Assembly: GCA_903908555.1 (NCBI GenBank)
Contig: CAIVSG010000052.1
Coordinates: 1-38,521, forward strand
Direction: 5' to 3'
DNA: 38,521 nt
Source of the DNA: an uncultured Chlorobiaceae bacterium
Lineage (GTDB): Bacteria; Bacteroidota; Chlorobiia; Chlorobiales; Chlorobiaceae
The position numbers and the translations under genes were made by a program. This document shows, piece by piece, positions 1 through 9,815 of the stretch; within the stretch, counting starts at the first letter, position 1, and each line of letters begins with the position of its first letter. A model generated the notes under the pieces. It ran no database searches and was not told the origin of the DNA. It saw only the letters and a program-made list of their open reading frames with translations.

Positions 1-1
1 A

Positions 2-634
2 TCGCTTTTGTCTGCCAATTTACCGGGACGGGCAAGACCAGAGGACGCATTTTCCTTTCGCTGGAAGAATATTAGTCCAACAGATCCGCTGACTTTCAAG
101 GTTGTCACTTCTTCCCTTCTACAGGGCAAACTTCTTACTTTCTGTTACTACTCCCCCACCGCAAGTAACTGCACCATGCGCACGGTAGAACCGCACCATA
201 TGGTCAATTACATGGGTAACTGGCACCTGATAGCATTTTGTCTTTTGCGTAATGACTGGCGTGACTTTGTGCTGGGCAGAATGACACTCTGCAATGTTGA
301 GGGAACTTCCTTCAAGATCCGCGAGAAAGAGGAGTGGCTGCCGTATCTCCAGAATACCTTTGGTATCTTCCAAAACCGGAAGAGCTTTAACGTAGTCCTG
401 CGCTTTACCCCGGAGCGGTCACGTTGGATCAAGGGGGAGATGTGGCATGAGGCGCAAACTGAGATAGTTCAGGATGACGGCTCGCTGGTACGTACCATCC
501 CGGCTTCTCACGAAGCTGAAATCATGCTGGAGATCCTCAAGCATGGTTCGCATGTTGAGGTATTGGAACCGGATTGGTTGCGTAAGAAGGTAATCAAAGA
601 AATGAAGGATGCAGTGAAAAAATATCGTGTATAG
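2..634 (+). CDS. WYL-domain transcriptional regulator, C-terminal part (cut by window edge)
   Basis: The frame is open to the first base, and the TTG at 8 offered by the ORF track has no ribosome binding site, so the gene almost certainly starts upstream. About 210 residues are visible. They contain a WYL core (the motif 'VEPHHMVNYMGNWHLIAF' followed by 'RDFVLGRM') at roughly residues 60-95 and a C-terminal WCX-like extension ending 'EPDWLRKKV'. WYL proteins are usually about 320 residues with an N-terminal winged HTH, which would lie outside the window. The family senses ligands, often nucleic acid or nucleotides, and commonly regulates defence islands (BrxR and CapW are examples). It may regulate the genes downstream, but a 75-base gap separates it from the next gene, so a shared operon is only inferred. 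Confidence 0.85.
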   Translation, partial: SLLSANLPGRARPEDAFSFRWKNISPTDPLTFKVVTSSLLQGKLLTFCYYSPTASNCTMRTVEPHHMVNYMGNWHLIAFCLLRNDWRDFVLGRMTLCNVEGTSFKIREKEEWLPYLQNTFGIFQNRKSFNVVLRFTPERSRWIKGEMWHEAQTEIVQDDGSLVRTIPASHEAEIMLEILKHGSHVEVLEPDWLRKKVIKEMKDAVKKYRV

Positions 635-709
635 GTCGCTATATGGGGGAGGTCGTGTAGTAAGGTATGATCATCTTTTAAGTTTTCGCTGGCACACAGG
701 AAGAAAAAA

Positions 710-1483
710 ATGTCCGCAACTGAGATTGCCCCTCTGATATTGAGCTTTTTCCTTGGAATGTGTGTTTTGTACCTTACCGCATATTCAAAAGCCAGGGCCA
801 AGAACAAAGCTTTACAGGAAGCAGTTTTGAGGCTGGAAGATGATAATCAAAAGCTGTTGGCCAAGTATATAACTGAAAAAGAAAAGAACGAATTACCCCG
901 CCGCAAGCAGCGGAATATTGTACCGACTAAGGTCAAAAAGCAGTGGGACATTTCACCTTCAGAGACTATAAAACCTAGTGTTGTTGACAAAGAGAAAAGG
1001 GATTGTCAATTCGATGAGAAGAGACAGCAGTTTGTGAATTATTTTACGCTACTTGATGAGTTCCATCGGAAGAACAATGAGATTTTTACTCTTCAATTTC
1101 ATCCAATTTTGAATCGCTTCCTTTCTTCAAATCCAGTTAAGGACGAAACCGACAGAAACAGCGCAATTCTTGAATTTAACAGGGAAGTTCAGTCGTTATT
1201 CAATCAGTTGTATGAAGAACAGCAAAAAGTATATTCCGGAGCTGACAGCATCAGATCGTTCTCTTCCAGCACACTGGACGAACTGCTCGATAAACTTGAA
1301 TCAGCAATAAAGAAATCAACTGATGACGCCGCAGAAGTCTTGAAATTCATGGTCTCACCTGAGTTGTGGGCGGGGCAATCCCTGGCAGCACCGCTCCAGA
1401 AAGCAGAAAATTCCGTGCAATTGGTACTGACCTGTCGGAATGTAGTCCGCAACAGAATGAAAGTAGAGCTGGATGGAATTTGA
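710..1483 (+). CDS. Membrane-anchored coiled-coil protein of unknown function
   Basis: The ATG at 710 is preceded by AGGAAG at good spacing. The 257-residue product starts with one hydrophobic segment (about residues 7-25, 'APLILSFFLGMCVLYLTA') and continues with a basic, heptad-rich stretch (about 28-65) that should form a coiled coil, a low-complexity linker, and a helical C-terminal half. I do not recognise a catalytic motif or a named family. The topology suggests a single-pass inner-membrane protein with a cytoplasmic helical domain. It precedes the PLD-SNF2 helicase gene by 96 bases and is co-oriented, so it could be an accessory or membrane-tethering subunit of that system. That role is inferred only from position. 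Confidence 0.7.
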   Translation: MSATEIAPLILSFFLGMCVLYLTAYSKARAKNKALQEAVLRLEDDNQKLLAKYITEKEKNELPRRKQRNIVPTKVKKQWDISPSETIKPSVVDKEKRDCQFDEKRQQFVNYFTLLDEFHRKNNEIFTLQFHPILNRFLSSNPVKDETDRNSAILEFNREVQSLFNQLYEEQQKVYSGADSIRSFSSSTLDELLDKLESAIKKSTDDAAEVLKFMVSPELWAGQSLAAPLQKAENSVQLVLTCRNVVRNRMKVELDGI

Positions 1484-1496
1484 GGAGGGGATCACC

Positions 1497-1532
1497 ATGG
1501 ATTTTTTAATGCAAGTGATCATAGCCGGTTAA
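1497..1532 (+). other. Eleven-codon ORF with a strong Shine-Dalgarno site
   Basis: Directly after the previous stop codon lies GAGGAGGGG, an excellent ribosome binding site, six bases before an ATG that opens an 11-codon frame (MDFLMQVIIAG) ending in TAA. It could be a leader peptide coupling translation into the helicase operon, the stump of a deleted gene, or a chance ATG behind a purine-rich stretch. Nothing in the peptide itself is recognisable. The ribosome binding site is the only real evidence. Confidence 0.25.
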
Positions 1533-1579
1533 ATGCCTTTGTTAAGTTAAAATATACAACTTCCCCACGGGGGTTTACC

Positions 1580-4500
1580 ATGACAGAAGATAATAAATCC
1601 GCTAATTCAAAGACCAAATACTTATTCAGCAATTGGCAGGATGAGTTGATTCTGGCTGCTGCTGATGCGGTTGAGTGCTGCATAACTAGCGCTTATTTGA
1701 ATTATGGCGGAGTAGAGCTGCTGTCTCGCCTATCTAAGCGCCTCGCCACCTTATCCACTTCTGCCGCAGAAAAATCCATTAAGCTTCTCATAAGTTCGCA
1801 ATTTGCACCCACCGCAGAAGATCAGACAAAAATTATCAGTAGGTTAATGGATTTGCCCAATGTCGAGATTCGCATTTGCGGACGAAATGAGTTTCTGCAC
1901 TGGAAAAACTATATATTCAAAACGAGCGAAGACATCAGAATCGTAATCGGATCTGTCAATGCAACATCGGGTGGTTTTTTCCATAATCTGGAATGTGCGT
2001 CGTTGTCAATTCACAAACTGGATGATCCCGAAGTAATACGTATGCAGGATAAATTCTCTCATTTATGGGACGATGCTGTTCCTGCTCAGGATGTCATTAA
2101 AGGAGGGATACAGAATATGGCACCGCTACCAAAATTTCAAGTCGGTGACAATGTGCGCATTATCAGCACAGGCAAAATTGGTACGATAAATAAAGTGCTT
2201 TTATCCGATGATTCAGTTGGTTATAGAGTAACTATAGACGGAAAAGTTCAGGCGTATCAAGAAAAGTATCTGGAAGCTTTCATTGACGAAGAGCAGGAAA
2301 TTATCGACAAGCTGGCTATGATGGCTTTTCGCAAAGGCGAAGATTTTCGAATATTTCAGACATGGTTTCGATTAAAGCGACCCATAGAAGGCAATATTTA
2401 TGCTTATCTCGCCAGCCGAACTGTCTTTAATCCTTACCAGTTTAAACCACTGATGAAGTTCATCTCACCTGGGTCTGAGGAAAGACTTTTCATTGCCGAT
2501 GAAGTAGGGGTTGGAAAGACCATTGAGACCGGAATTATCTTAACGGAGTTACTTGCACGTGGCCGGTTGGATCGTAGAAGTAATATTTTGATTATTGGTC
2601 CAAATGCATTAGGCCCCAAATGGGTCAAGGAAATGCGATTACGGTTCAATCTTGATTTCCGGATTCTTAATGGGCAGGATTTATCAAATATCACGAAGGC
2701 TGTTTTAGAAACTGGGTTCCTGCCTGAATATGCAAAATGGTCGGTAATAAGTCTCCAATTGATCAGAATAGATAAACATCTCGAACAGTTGGAAAAAATA
2801 AGTAGCTTACGAGAAGCACATCTTTGGAGCATGGTTGTCATCGATGAAGCTCATCATATGCGAAATAAAACGACCGACAGTAACAATGTGGGGGCAATTT
2901 TAAGCGGTTTGACCGAAATGATGCTAATGCTGTCGGCAACGCCCCTTAACCTTAAAGATGAAGACCTCTATCAGCAAATGAACATCCTGAATCCTTCCAT
3001 GTTTCCGGATTTGCAGACGTTCAATAATATGATGCAGCCTATCAAGCTAATTAATCGTTGTCGCAGATTATTGGTTCAAAATGATCCAGACAATCATCGG
3101 GAACTAATTGATACCATAGATGAATTAGAAACCACCGCATTAGGCAAAGTCGTGATTTCACATCCGAGAATCATAGCTTTGCGAAAGGCACTTCAATCAT
3201 GTGAAATTCTTCAGTATTCGGATATAGCTGATTTTGACAAGTCGCTTATAGCTCTTAGTCCCCTCGATCAATCGTTTACCAGAACATTAAAACGCGAAGC
3301 ATTTGGTCATCCCATTGTCAGGGACGCAATCAAGGTGCCGGTACTTCTCAGTCAAGCTGAAAGAGAATTCTACGATGCTGTAATCAAGTTGGTTGAAGAC
3401 GCCTATTTAGCGAAAGGCGGCGATCAAAGAGCGATTGGTTTTATCAGCAATATGCCGCAACGGATGGTCAGCAGTTGTATTCCGGCCATGCGGGAATATC
3501 TGGACTGGTGCCTGGTGAATGATCAGGAACTGGTGGACGACCTGATGAAACAACGCGAGGATGAAGCGGAAGATGACATTGATCTCAAAAAAATTCCTCT
3601 AATGCCTGAGCATAGGGACCAGTATGCCATTCTAAGAGATCAAGCTTCACTACTCGGCGAGCTTGATAGCAAATATGCTGAATTCAGCATTCTGGTAAAA
3701 AATCTCAGGGGAGAACTTGAAAACCCTCAAATAATGGTTTTTTCATTCTTTGTCAGGACGCTTAAATACTTACAAAAAAAACTGGAAATGGAGGGATACC
3801 GGGTTGGTTTGATTTGCGGCGAGGTACCGCTTGAAACCGAGGGCGATCAAAGAGGTCGTTATGAAATTATTGATGACTTTGAAAAGAAGACGATAGATAT
3901 CCTCTTATCCAGTGAAGTTGGCGGTGAAGGATTGGATTTCCAGTTCTGCCAAGCCATGATCAATTACGATCTGCCTTACAATCCTATGCGAGTAGAGCAA
4001 CGAATCGGCAGGATCGACAGGTTCGGGCAGAAGGCAGAAAAAATCTTTGTAGCTAGTATGTTTATTAGCGACACAATCGACGAAAAAATTTATGTGGCCC
4101 TTTATGACCGTATCAAATTAGTGGAAAACAGCATCGGTGCCTTAGAACCGATTCTGGGTAATGCCTTGGCAGATTTGCAGAAAGAAATTATCAACGGGAA
4201 GTTGACGGAAGCACAACTTGAAGACCGGATGAAGGCAATTGAGCTTGCTGTAGAGCAAGCAAAATTAGAAATGGAGCAGTTTGAGTCAAATCGGCGAGGT
4301 TTGATGGGCGACGAATTCTTTACAGATCCTCTACACCATTTGGATGAAAAATCAGAATTTGTCAGACCATCAGATGCAACATTTCTCACATCTCTCTGCT
4401 TAAATTCATGGGAAAAATGTGCTTACGAAAGCATTGATGAGGAGCGTGGGGCAATCACACTTTCAAAAACCGTCATTGCCGAATTGGAACAGTTCACGCG

Positions 4501-5266
4501 TCGCCCAGGGTCAGAGGGCAGTTCCAGCGAATTGCGTCCTCTTCTTGAAGGTGGGTTCCCATTGCCTATCGTTTTTAACGGAAGTCTCGCCGACCAATAT
4601 AAAGATCATCACTTTTTGTCTCCAACCGGTTCTTGGATACGGTTTTTACTTCATGACCTTGAGAGTAAAGGCAAAATTCACAAAGTATTTTATTTCGCTT
4701 CGGATCATCGGGAAATCGGTCTTGAAGAGGGCTATTATCTAGTTCCCATCTTCGAAGTACAGTTGGAAGGGTTTAGAATAGAGCTGGATTTAGCTGCTGT
4801 GCCTATATCTTTAGGAAGTAATGCTGTTGAATCGTTAGATTTCCGGAAGTTTTCTCGATTACTGGGCAAAAACATTATGGAGTGTGATGTTCCTTTCCCT
4901 CCCGATATGGCCGATGATCTTGGTCAATACATAGATAACGCAAGGGTTGCCCTTGAAAAGCAAATGGACGAAAGAGTTGTTCTCCTGCAGGCTGAAAATA
5001 TGTATCGCATTGAAACGCGAATTATATCATTGGAGCGAGGGCGAGATTCTCGAATCTCAAGATTTAAACAATTAATCTACGACCACCAAATAAGATCTGC
5101 GGCAGAGGGTAAAGAACCCAGTCAAAAGTATTTGAATATAGTCGAAGGGCAGATGGCAACAGAACAACGACGAACAGCGGAGCACATCGATAAACTGTCA
5201 TCAAAAAAGAATCTGTCTCTTACATTGTCGTTGGTAGGGGTTTGCTTAATTAGCGTCAAAGGCTAA
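1580..5266 (+). CDS. PLD-SNF2 helicase fusion (RapA/HepA-like ATPase with N-terminal phospholipase-D-like domain)
   Basis: The 1228-residue protein begins with a phospholipase-D-like domain (about residues 10-165) carrying 'HWK' near residue 107 and 'GSVNATSGG' near 125, the HxK...GSxN half-site of PLD nucleases. One half-site per chain implies dimerisation for catalysis. A small basic, SH3-like stretch follows, then a complete SF2 helicase of the SNF2/RapA type: Walker A 'DEVGVGKT' (about 307-314), Walker B 'DEAHH' (about 420), 'LSATPLN', a helicase-C domain, and the arginine-finger motif 'QRIGRIDRFGQ' (about 807-817). The last 350 residues are an uncharacterised helical region. The family translocates on double-stranded DNA. 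PLD plus SNF2 recalls DISARM (DrmC, DrmD) and Dpd components, but here they are fused and no DrmA or DrmB gene is present. It is 18 bases from the next gene, so the two are probably cotranscribed. Confidence 0.9.
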   Translation: MTEDNKSANSKTKYLFSNWQDELILAAADAVECCITSAYLNYGGVELLSRLSKRLATLSTSAAEKSIKLLISSQFAPTAEDQTKIISRLMDLPNVEIRICGRNEFLHWKNYIFKTSEDIRIVIGSVNATSGGFFHNLECASLSIHKLDDPEVIRMQDKFSHLWDDAVPAQDVIKGGIQNMAPLPKFQVGDNVRIISTGKIGTINKVLLSDDSVGYRVTIDGKVQAYQEKYLEAFIDEEQEIIDKLAMMAFRKGEDFRIFQTWFRLKRPIEGNIYAYLASRTVFNPYQFKPLMKFISPGSEERLFIADEVGVGKTIETGIILTELLARGRLDRRSNILIIGPNALGPKWVKEMRLRFNLDFRILNGQDLSNITKAVLETGFLPEYAKWSVISLQLIRIDKHLEQLEKISSLREAHLWSMVVIDEAHHMRNKTTDSNNVGAILSGLTEMMLMLSATPLNLKDEDLYQQMNILNPSMFPDLQTFNNMMQPIKLINRCRRLLVQNDPDNHRELIDTIDELETTALGKVVISHPRIIALRKALQSCEILQYSDIADFDKSLIALSPLDQSFTRTLKREAFGHPIVRDAIKVPVLLSQAEREFYDAVIKLVEDAYLAKGGDQRAIGFISNMPQRMVSSCIPAMREYLDWCLVNDQELVDDLMKQREDEAEDDIDLKKIPLMPEHRDQYAILRDQASLLGELDSKYAEFSILVKNLRGELENPQIMVFSFFVRTLKYLQKKLEMEGYRVGLICGEVPLETEGDQRGRYEIIDDFEKKTIDILLSSEVGGEGLDFQFCQAMINYDLPYNPMRVEQRIGRIDRFGQKAEKIFVASMFISDTIDEKIYVALYDRIKLVENSIGALEPILGNALADLQKEIINGKLTEAQLEDRMKAIELAVEQAKLEMEQFESNRRGLMGDEFFTDPLHHLDEKSEFVRPSDATFLTSLCLNSWEKCAYESIDEERGAITLSKTVIAELEQFTRRPGSEGSSSELRPLLEGGFPLPIVFNGSLADQYKDHHFLSPTGSWIRFLLHDLESKGKIHKVFYFASDHREIGLEEGYYLVPIFEVQLEGFRIELDLAAVPISLGSNAVESLDFRKFSRLLGKNIMECDVPFPPDMADDLGQYIDNARVALEKQMDERVVLLQAENMYRIETRIISLERGRDSRISRFKQLIYDHQIRSAAEGKEPSQKYLNIVEGQMATEQRRTAEHIDKLSSKKNLSLTLSLVGVCLISVKG

Positions 5267-5284
5267 TAGAAAGAGGAGCTTCAC

Positions 5285-8200
5285 ATGGCAGAAGAAATTA
5301 ACTTCGCAGATGCGCGGCAACGACTATTAGATCAAGTAAAATCGCTTCCCCCAGGTGGGTCGGCATTAGAAACGCTTTCAATCGTCCGCGCCGACTATGA
5401 CTGGGCTATTCCTGGTTATAGAAAAGCTTTGGACATTTTGAGCGATACCATTTACCAGGATCGTAAGCATTTTTTGCTTGAATTGATTCAAAATGCCGAC
5501 GACGCAGATTATCAGACAAAAACACCGTGCCTGACCTTCACTATCAATGCCGACGATATCGAACTTCAATATAATGAAGAGGGTTTCGATGTAGATGACA
5601 TAATTGCGATTACTGATACAGGCGATTCAAAAAAGAAGGGAACAGACAGGCTAAAAAAAGGCTTCATTGGCGAAAAGGGCATTGGCTTCAAATCCGTTTT
5701 TGCCTTAGCATCGGAAGTCGAAATAGAGAGCCCGCCCTGGCATTTTCTTCTCCGAAAGGAAAAGTGCATTGTTCCAGAAGTACTGAGGAACGGAAAACTC
5801 AAAACAGGTACACGAATCAAGGTAAAGTTTACCGAACATGGCTATGCAGCTAAAATTGCAGAAGAGATCAGAAGTTTTGTAGATGGTAATACTGAATCCT
5901 TCCTGTTTTTGAACAAGCTTTCAAGGGTAATCGTACTGGATCAGCAGCAAGAACAATCCAGCAAGTGGTTATTGGAAATTGAGCCACCAGACAGAATGAG
6001 TTCTACTCTTACGATCAAAGCAGATTCAGTAACTGGCAATTCTGTCCGCGAATATCAACTATATGAACGATGTATCAAATTTCCACCAGAATTGGTGAAA
6101 AAGAGATGGGAGCGTTTAGCTTCAATTGAAGGGCCACAGACACGCCCAATAATCGTCGCAGCATTAATGGAGACGTCAGAAGATTCTTTGCCAACTGGTC
6201 AACTTTTTTGTTATTTGCCAACAAAAATAACTCTACCGGTGCCCTTGTTCCTTCAAATAGACGGTCATACAACAGCCGATAGAGAGCGACTTCTTGATCC
6301 TGCAACAAATGATTGGAATCGACATCTTCTGCAACATGTCCCTCGCTTTTTAACTGATGCCATCTTGAATTGGCGGTCTGAACCTTCAATGCAAATGGGA
6401 CTGCTGAACTATATTCCAACGAGCATCGGTAACGATCAACTCCACCCTAGTATTTTAAGCTGGCAAGAAAGCCTAAAATCTGTGGCTTGGCTTAAAACTT
6501 TTGATGATTCTATTGAAGAAGGTTGGGTTGCTCCAGATGATGCTCTTTGGGCCGATAGCTATTGGATGGAGTGGTTTGCCAATGAACCTGATTTTAGAAA
6601 AGAAGCTGAAAAACGGTTGAGTAAAAAGATTGTCCATCAAAAATGGATTGCCCATAAGAAATGGACAGGAGTTCGAGACTGTTACAAAATCAAAAAATTA
6701 AATGCCGACCAAGTTGCAGCCATATTGCGATATGTGACCTTACCGAAAGTTATGTTGACCCCCTATAACTTCCCACAACTGTATCAGCATCTTAATGAAT
6801 TAAAAGAAACACCATTGATAAAATCTGAAATAAAAAGAGCGCCTATCTTTCCTCTCGGAAAAGGGAAATGGGGCGCCTTGATTGATGATGTCGATGATCA
6901 CCGGAAGGTTTATTGGTTGGATAGCCGTTCATCGCGACAAACCGGGCTAGAAGGCCATATCGAGTATCGCATCGTTGATCCAAGATACACTTATCGGCAT
7001 GAAGCTGGGGGGAAAGCTACTGACCAAAGGCGTGAAGAATCGAGACGGATTAATGATCGAAATGAAATTGTAAGAAGTCTTTTGAAAATACTAGATGTTC
7101 GTGAACTCAACGATGATCGTATCCTTACTGAATTACAAATACCGTGGCTTGCGGCAATTACTGAAATTGAAGAGGGTGTAGCCGAAATTCAATATGATGT
7201 TTTGTCCAAAATATTTAATGCCTATCAGGCAAAACAGAACAAAGATGATAAATATATCAGTCTTTTCAAACCGCTTGCCGAAGCATTATTTCTATCTGAA
7301 AAGGGTGAAGCACATAGACTGAATAATTTGGTATTGCCGGAAACACTTCATTTCAATGATGCGGACAAGCTGTACGCAAACTCATCTGGCCACGTTATAT
7401 CTGTTCCAATAACGCTTATAACTCCGCCTCCAAGCGAGGCAAAGCATATCAATCTAGATTTAGAAAGTGAGCGGCAAGATAAATTCAGGCAAGATTGGCG
7501 GCAATTTCTTCTTCACTGCGGGATTAAGTCGAAACCAATTTTTTCCGATATAGTGCAAAACTTCAGTAATTCATATGAGTTTTCAAGAAGAGATAAATAC
7601 CTTTATGATCTGTGGCTTGTGAAAATCGATTACACATATATTCAGAAAAACGCAGTAAATATAATCCGTTGTGAATTAGATGTTTTGACAAAAAATACTA
7701 TCAAATCAGACAGTTATAATAAATTGCTGATGTCAGATATATTATATCAGTCTTGGAAAGATACGTTTGCTGAGAAAGCAAGGATTTTCCAATACAACTG
7801 TCAATCGAATGAAGGAACAATACCAAGTTGGTTAAAGGTCTTTTACAAGAAATCTACTTATTCAGATAAATGCATAGCTATATCTGATCCAAAGTGGGCT
7901 GGCTTGGAAAAAGATTTAATCCCCCTCAAGACAATTAACGGACATCCAACAACTAAACTCAAAGCTTTGAGAGTCCCCAGTTTAAAGAAAACCGAACTTC
8001 TAGTGACCCCCCGATATTTAGATCTTGTGCTTGAACAGGATAAGATCGGGGAAGGACCTGACTACGTAACAACTTTTTTGGATTCATTGGATATCAGGAA
8101 ACCTGCGATTGCTGACGTGAATGCTCTTTTTAAGCAATGCGATCAAGATCATTACAGGGATATCGCCCAAGTAGCCGTTGAATTGATAAATATTGGCGTT

Positions 8201-9745
8201 CAAAAGTTTGGGCTTCAACTCCATGATTTCAAGGAGAACCGTATTCGGTCAGTAAGTGAATTTAAACTGGGTAAAAAATCACGTCGAGGGTGTCCTCTTA
8301 TAGAAGAGCAATATGGCGAAGAAATTGGTAAAAAACTTGGGGAAATATTCTCTTTAGAAACAGAGACGGATTTCTCTTCCGACTTTCTCGGATTGTTTAA
8401 GGAATATTTCAAAACCGGGCCTGATGAAAATATATGTGAGCGAATTTATGAAATGCTAAAAGGCTGGGAGCAGTTATCGGGGCAGCAACAATTGCTGATT
8501 AAACAGGATCTTAGGAATACACTTACTGCAAATTCACATGAACAATTTGCAATTGCTTTCAATGACAAGAAATTGGCTGGTGAATTGACAGCAAATAACC
8601 TCCCTTGTATTTCAATTGATATTAACGAGACAGATCGCTATCGGTTTGAAGATTCAGCCAGTGAAATCGGTTTAACACTGATAACCGAGTTTGGTGATTT
8701 AATATGGCATGGTGAAAAAACGTTGACGGAAGAAGAATGTATAGAATTTAATGATCTTACCGGAAAATATTTTGATAGCCTTGAAAATAGGGAAGCATCA
8801 AGACTTAATCGTTGTTTGAATGTTCTGGGGAATTCGGGAGTGTGGTGCAATAAGATAAGGAGGGTAAAAATACTTCAACGGACATTTTGCGATACTGTCA
8901 AAAGGATAGAAAAATTGCCCCATTTGGATATTCAAGATGACAGCCAGTTCTTTATAGGTTTGGATGATTCTATAGAAGAAATTCTTGCGGGTCTGTTGAG
9001 CTGCTGCGAATTTACAAATTACAAAAGCGCAGTTCGGGATATTGAGGATTTAAAAGAAAACGATGAAATAGGCTACATCGCCTCTGATCAAGATGTTTCT
9101 TCTCCAGTGAAAATTCAGGATGTAGTTCAATCTGTTAAAAATGCTTTGAAAGAGCTTAGGCAACCATCAATTTCAACAAAAGGGAAGGGATGGAAACTTG
9201 GACTACCGCCAGAAGAGGAAGAGAAATTTCGCCAGAATATAATAGACAAACTGGAAGACTCTTTTATTAAAGGGCCTGATGCCTATGAAAAAAGACACAG
9301 GTCAAGATCTGAAAAAGCGGAAGTGGCCTCTTTTATCGACCCATCGGCACCTGAACCCAAAACCTTTTTAAAAACAGAGTATGATGGCAAGTGCCAGATT
9401 TGCAATGTAGAGCTGATATCAAGCCGTGGCGATAAACTGATAGAAACCTACCGTATCGTTGAAACAAGACGGAAAAATTGGTGGGCGAACAGACCTTTTA
9501 ACATTTTGTGCATGTGTCCCAATTGTCATGCTTTAGCAAAGCATGGCGGTGGAAAGGACTTTGGAAATATCTACAATCATGCACAGGAGATTCTAAATGG
9601 AGATACGATACCGATCGAAGTTCCTGAACGACAAGGTGATTGTTATGTTGTGCCGATATTGATGGCAGGGAAAGAGCACAATATGTATTTCAGTAAAGCT
9701 CATATCAACTATTTTGCAGCACTTTTTGAGCATGAAGAAAATTAG
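5285..9745 (+). CDS. Sacsin-like (Hsp90-type HATPase) large protein with degenerate C-terminal HNH-like domain
   Basis: The ATG has an AGAGGAG site upstream and lies 18 bases after the helicase stop. The product is 1486 residues. The N-terminus is a sacsin-type GHKL ATPase: N-box 'LLELIQNADDADYQ' (about 64-77), a G1-like 'NEEGFDVDDI' (about 98-107), and G2 'GEKGIGFKSVF' (about 129-139). The long middle region is helical and unrecognised. Near the end, 'CQIC' (about 1371) and 'CMCPNCHALAKHGG' (about 1408) make a zinc-binding ββα/HNH-like module, but the usual His-His pair between the cysteine pairs is absent; that place reads 'YRIVETRRK'. Such giant sacsin-like ATPases are frequent in defence islands beside helicases. 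I infer a two-protein system with the upstream PLD-SNF2 helicase: an ATPase switch or sensor plus a translocase/nuclease. Confidence 0.88.
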   Translation: MAEEINFADARQRLLDQVKSLPPGGSALETLSIVRADYDWAIPGYRKALDILSDTIYQDRKHFLLELIQNADDADYQTKTPCLTFTINADDIELQYNEEGFDVDDIIAITDTGDSKKKGTDRLKKGFIGEKGIGFKSVFALASEVEIESPPWHFLLRKEKCIVPEVLRNGKLKTGTRIKVKFTEHGYAAKIAEEIRSFVDGNTESFLFLNKLSRVIVLDQQQEQSSKWLLEIEPPDRMSSTLTIKADSVTGNSVREYQLYERCIKFPPELVKKRWERLASIEGPQTRPIIVAALMETSEDSLPTGQLFCYLPTKITLPVPLFLQIDGHTTADRERLLDPATNDWNRHLLQHVPRFLTDAILNWRSEPSMQMGLLNYIPTSIGNDQLHPSILSWQESLKSVAWLKTFDDSIEEGWVAPDDALWADSYWMEWFANEPDFRKEAEKRLSKKIVHQKWIAHKKWTGVRDCYKIKKLNADQVAAILRYVTLPKVMLTPYNFPQLYQHLNELKETPLIKSEIKRAPIFPLGKGKWGALIDDVDDHRKVYWLDSRSSRQTGLEGHIEYRIVDPRYTYRHEAGGKATDQRREESRRINDRNEIVRSLLKILDVRELNDDRILTELQIPWLAAITEIEEGVAEIQYDVLSKIFNAYQAKQNKDDKYISLFKPLAEALFLSEKGEAHRLNNLVLPETLHFNDADKLYANSSGHVISVPITLITPPPSEAKHINLDLESERQDKFRQDWRQFLLHCGIKSKPIFSDIVQNFSNSYEFSRRDKYLYDLWLVKIDYTYIQKNAVNIIRCELDVLTKNTIKSDSYNKLLMSDILYQSWKDTFAEKARIFQYNCQSNEGTIPSWLKVFYKKSTYSDKCIAISDPKWAGLEKDLIPLKTINGHPTTKLKALRVPSLKKTELLVTPRYLDLVLEQDKIGEGPDYVTTFLDSLDIRKPAIADVNALFKQCDQDHYRDIAQVAVELINIGVQKFGLQLHDFKENRIRSVSEFKLGKKSRRGCPLIEEQYGEEIGKKLGEIFSLETETDFSSDFLGLFKEYFKTGPDENICERIYEMLKGWEQLSGQQQLLIKQDLRNTLTANSHEQFAIAFNDKKLAGELTANNLPCISIDINETDRYRFEDSASEIGLTLITEFGDLIWHGEKTLTEEECIEFNDLTGKYFDSLENREASRLNRCLNVLGNSGVWCNKIRRVKILQRTFCDTVKRIEKLPHLDIQDDSQFFIGLDDSIEEILAGLLSCCEFTNYKSAVRDIEDLKENDEIGYIASDQDVSSPVKIQDVVQSVKNALKELRQPSISTKGKGWKLGLPPEEEEKFRQNIIDKLEDSFIKGPDAYEKRHRSRSEKAEVASFIDPSAPEPKTFLKTEYDGKCQICNVELISSRGDKLIETYRIVETRRKNWWANRPFNILCMCPNCHALAKHGGGKDFGNIYNHAQEILNGDTIPIEVPERQGDCYVVPILMAGKEHNMYFSKAHINYFAALFEHEEN

Positions 9746-9815
9746 CCCAAAACGGATATGACAAGGAATTATTCAACAGGTCATACTCTGTATCATCAAG
9801 GAATCCTGAAAACCC

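Noticed and set aside
1563-1572. CCCCACGGGG hairpin before the helicase gene
   Set aside because: A two-base loop cannot form, and no T run follows; the G run is better read as part of the ribosome binding site.
1580-9745. DISARM, BREX or Zorya assignment for the left module
   Set aside because: PLD and SNF2 motifs are present but no DrmA/DrmB, methyltransferase, PglZ, BrxC or MotAB-like gene is seen.
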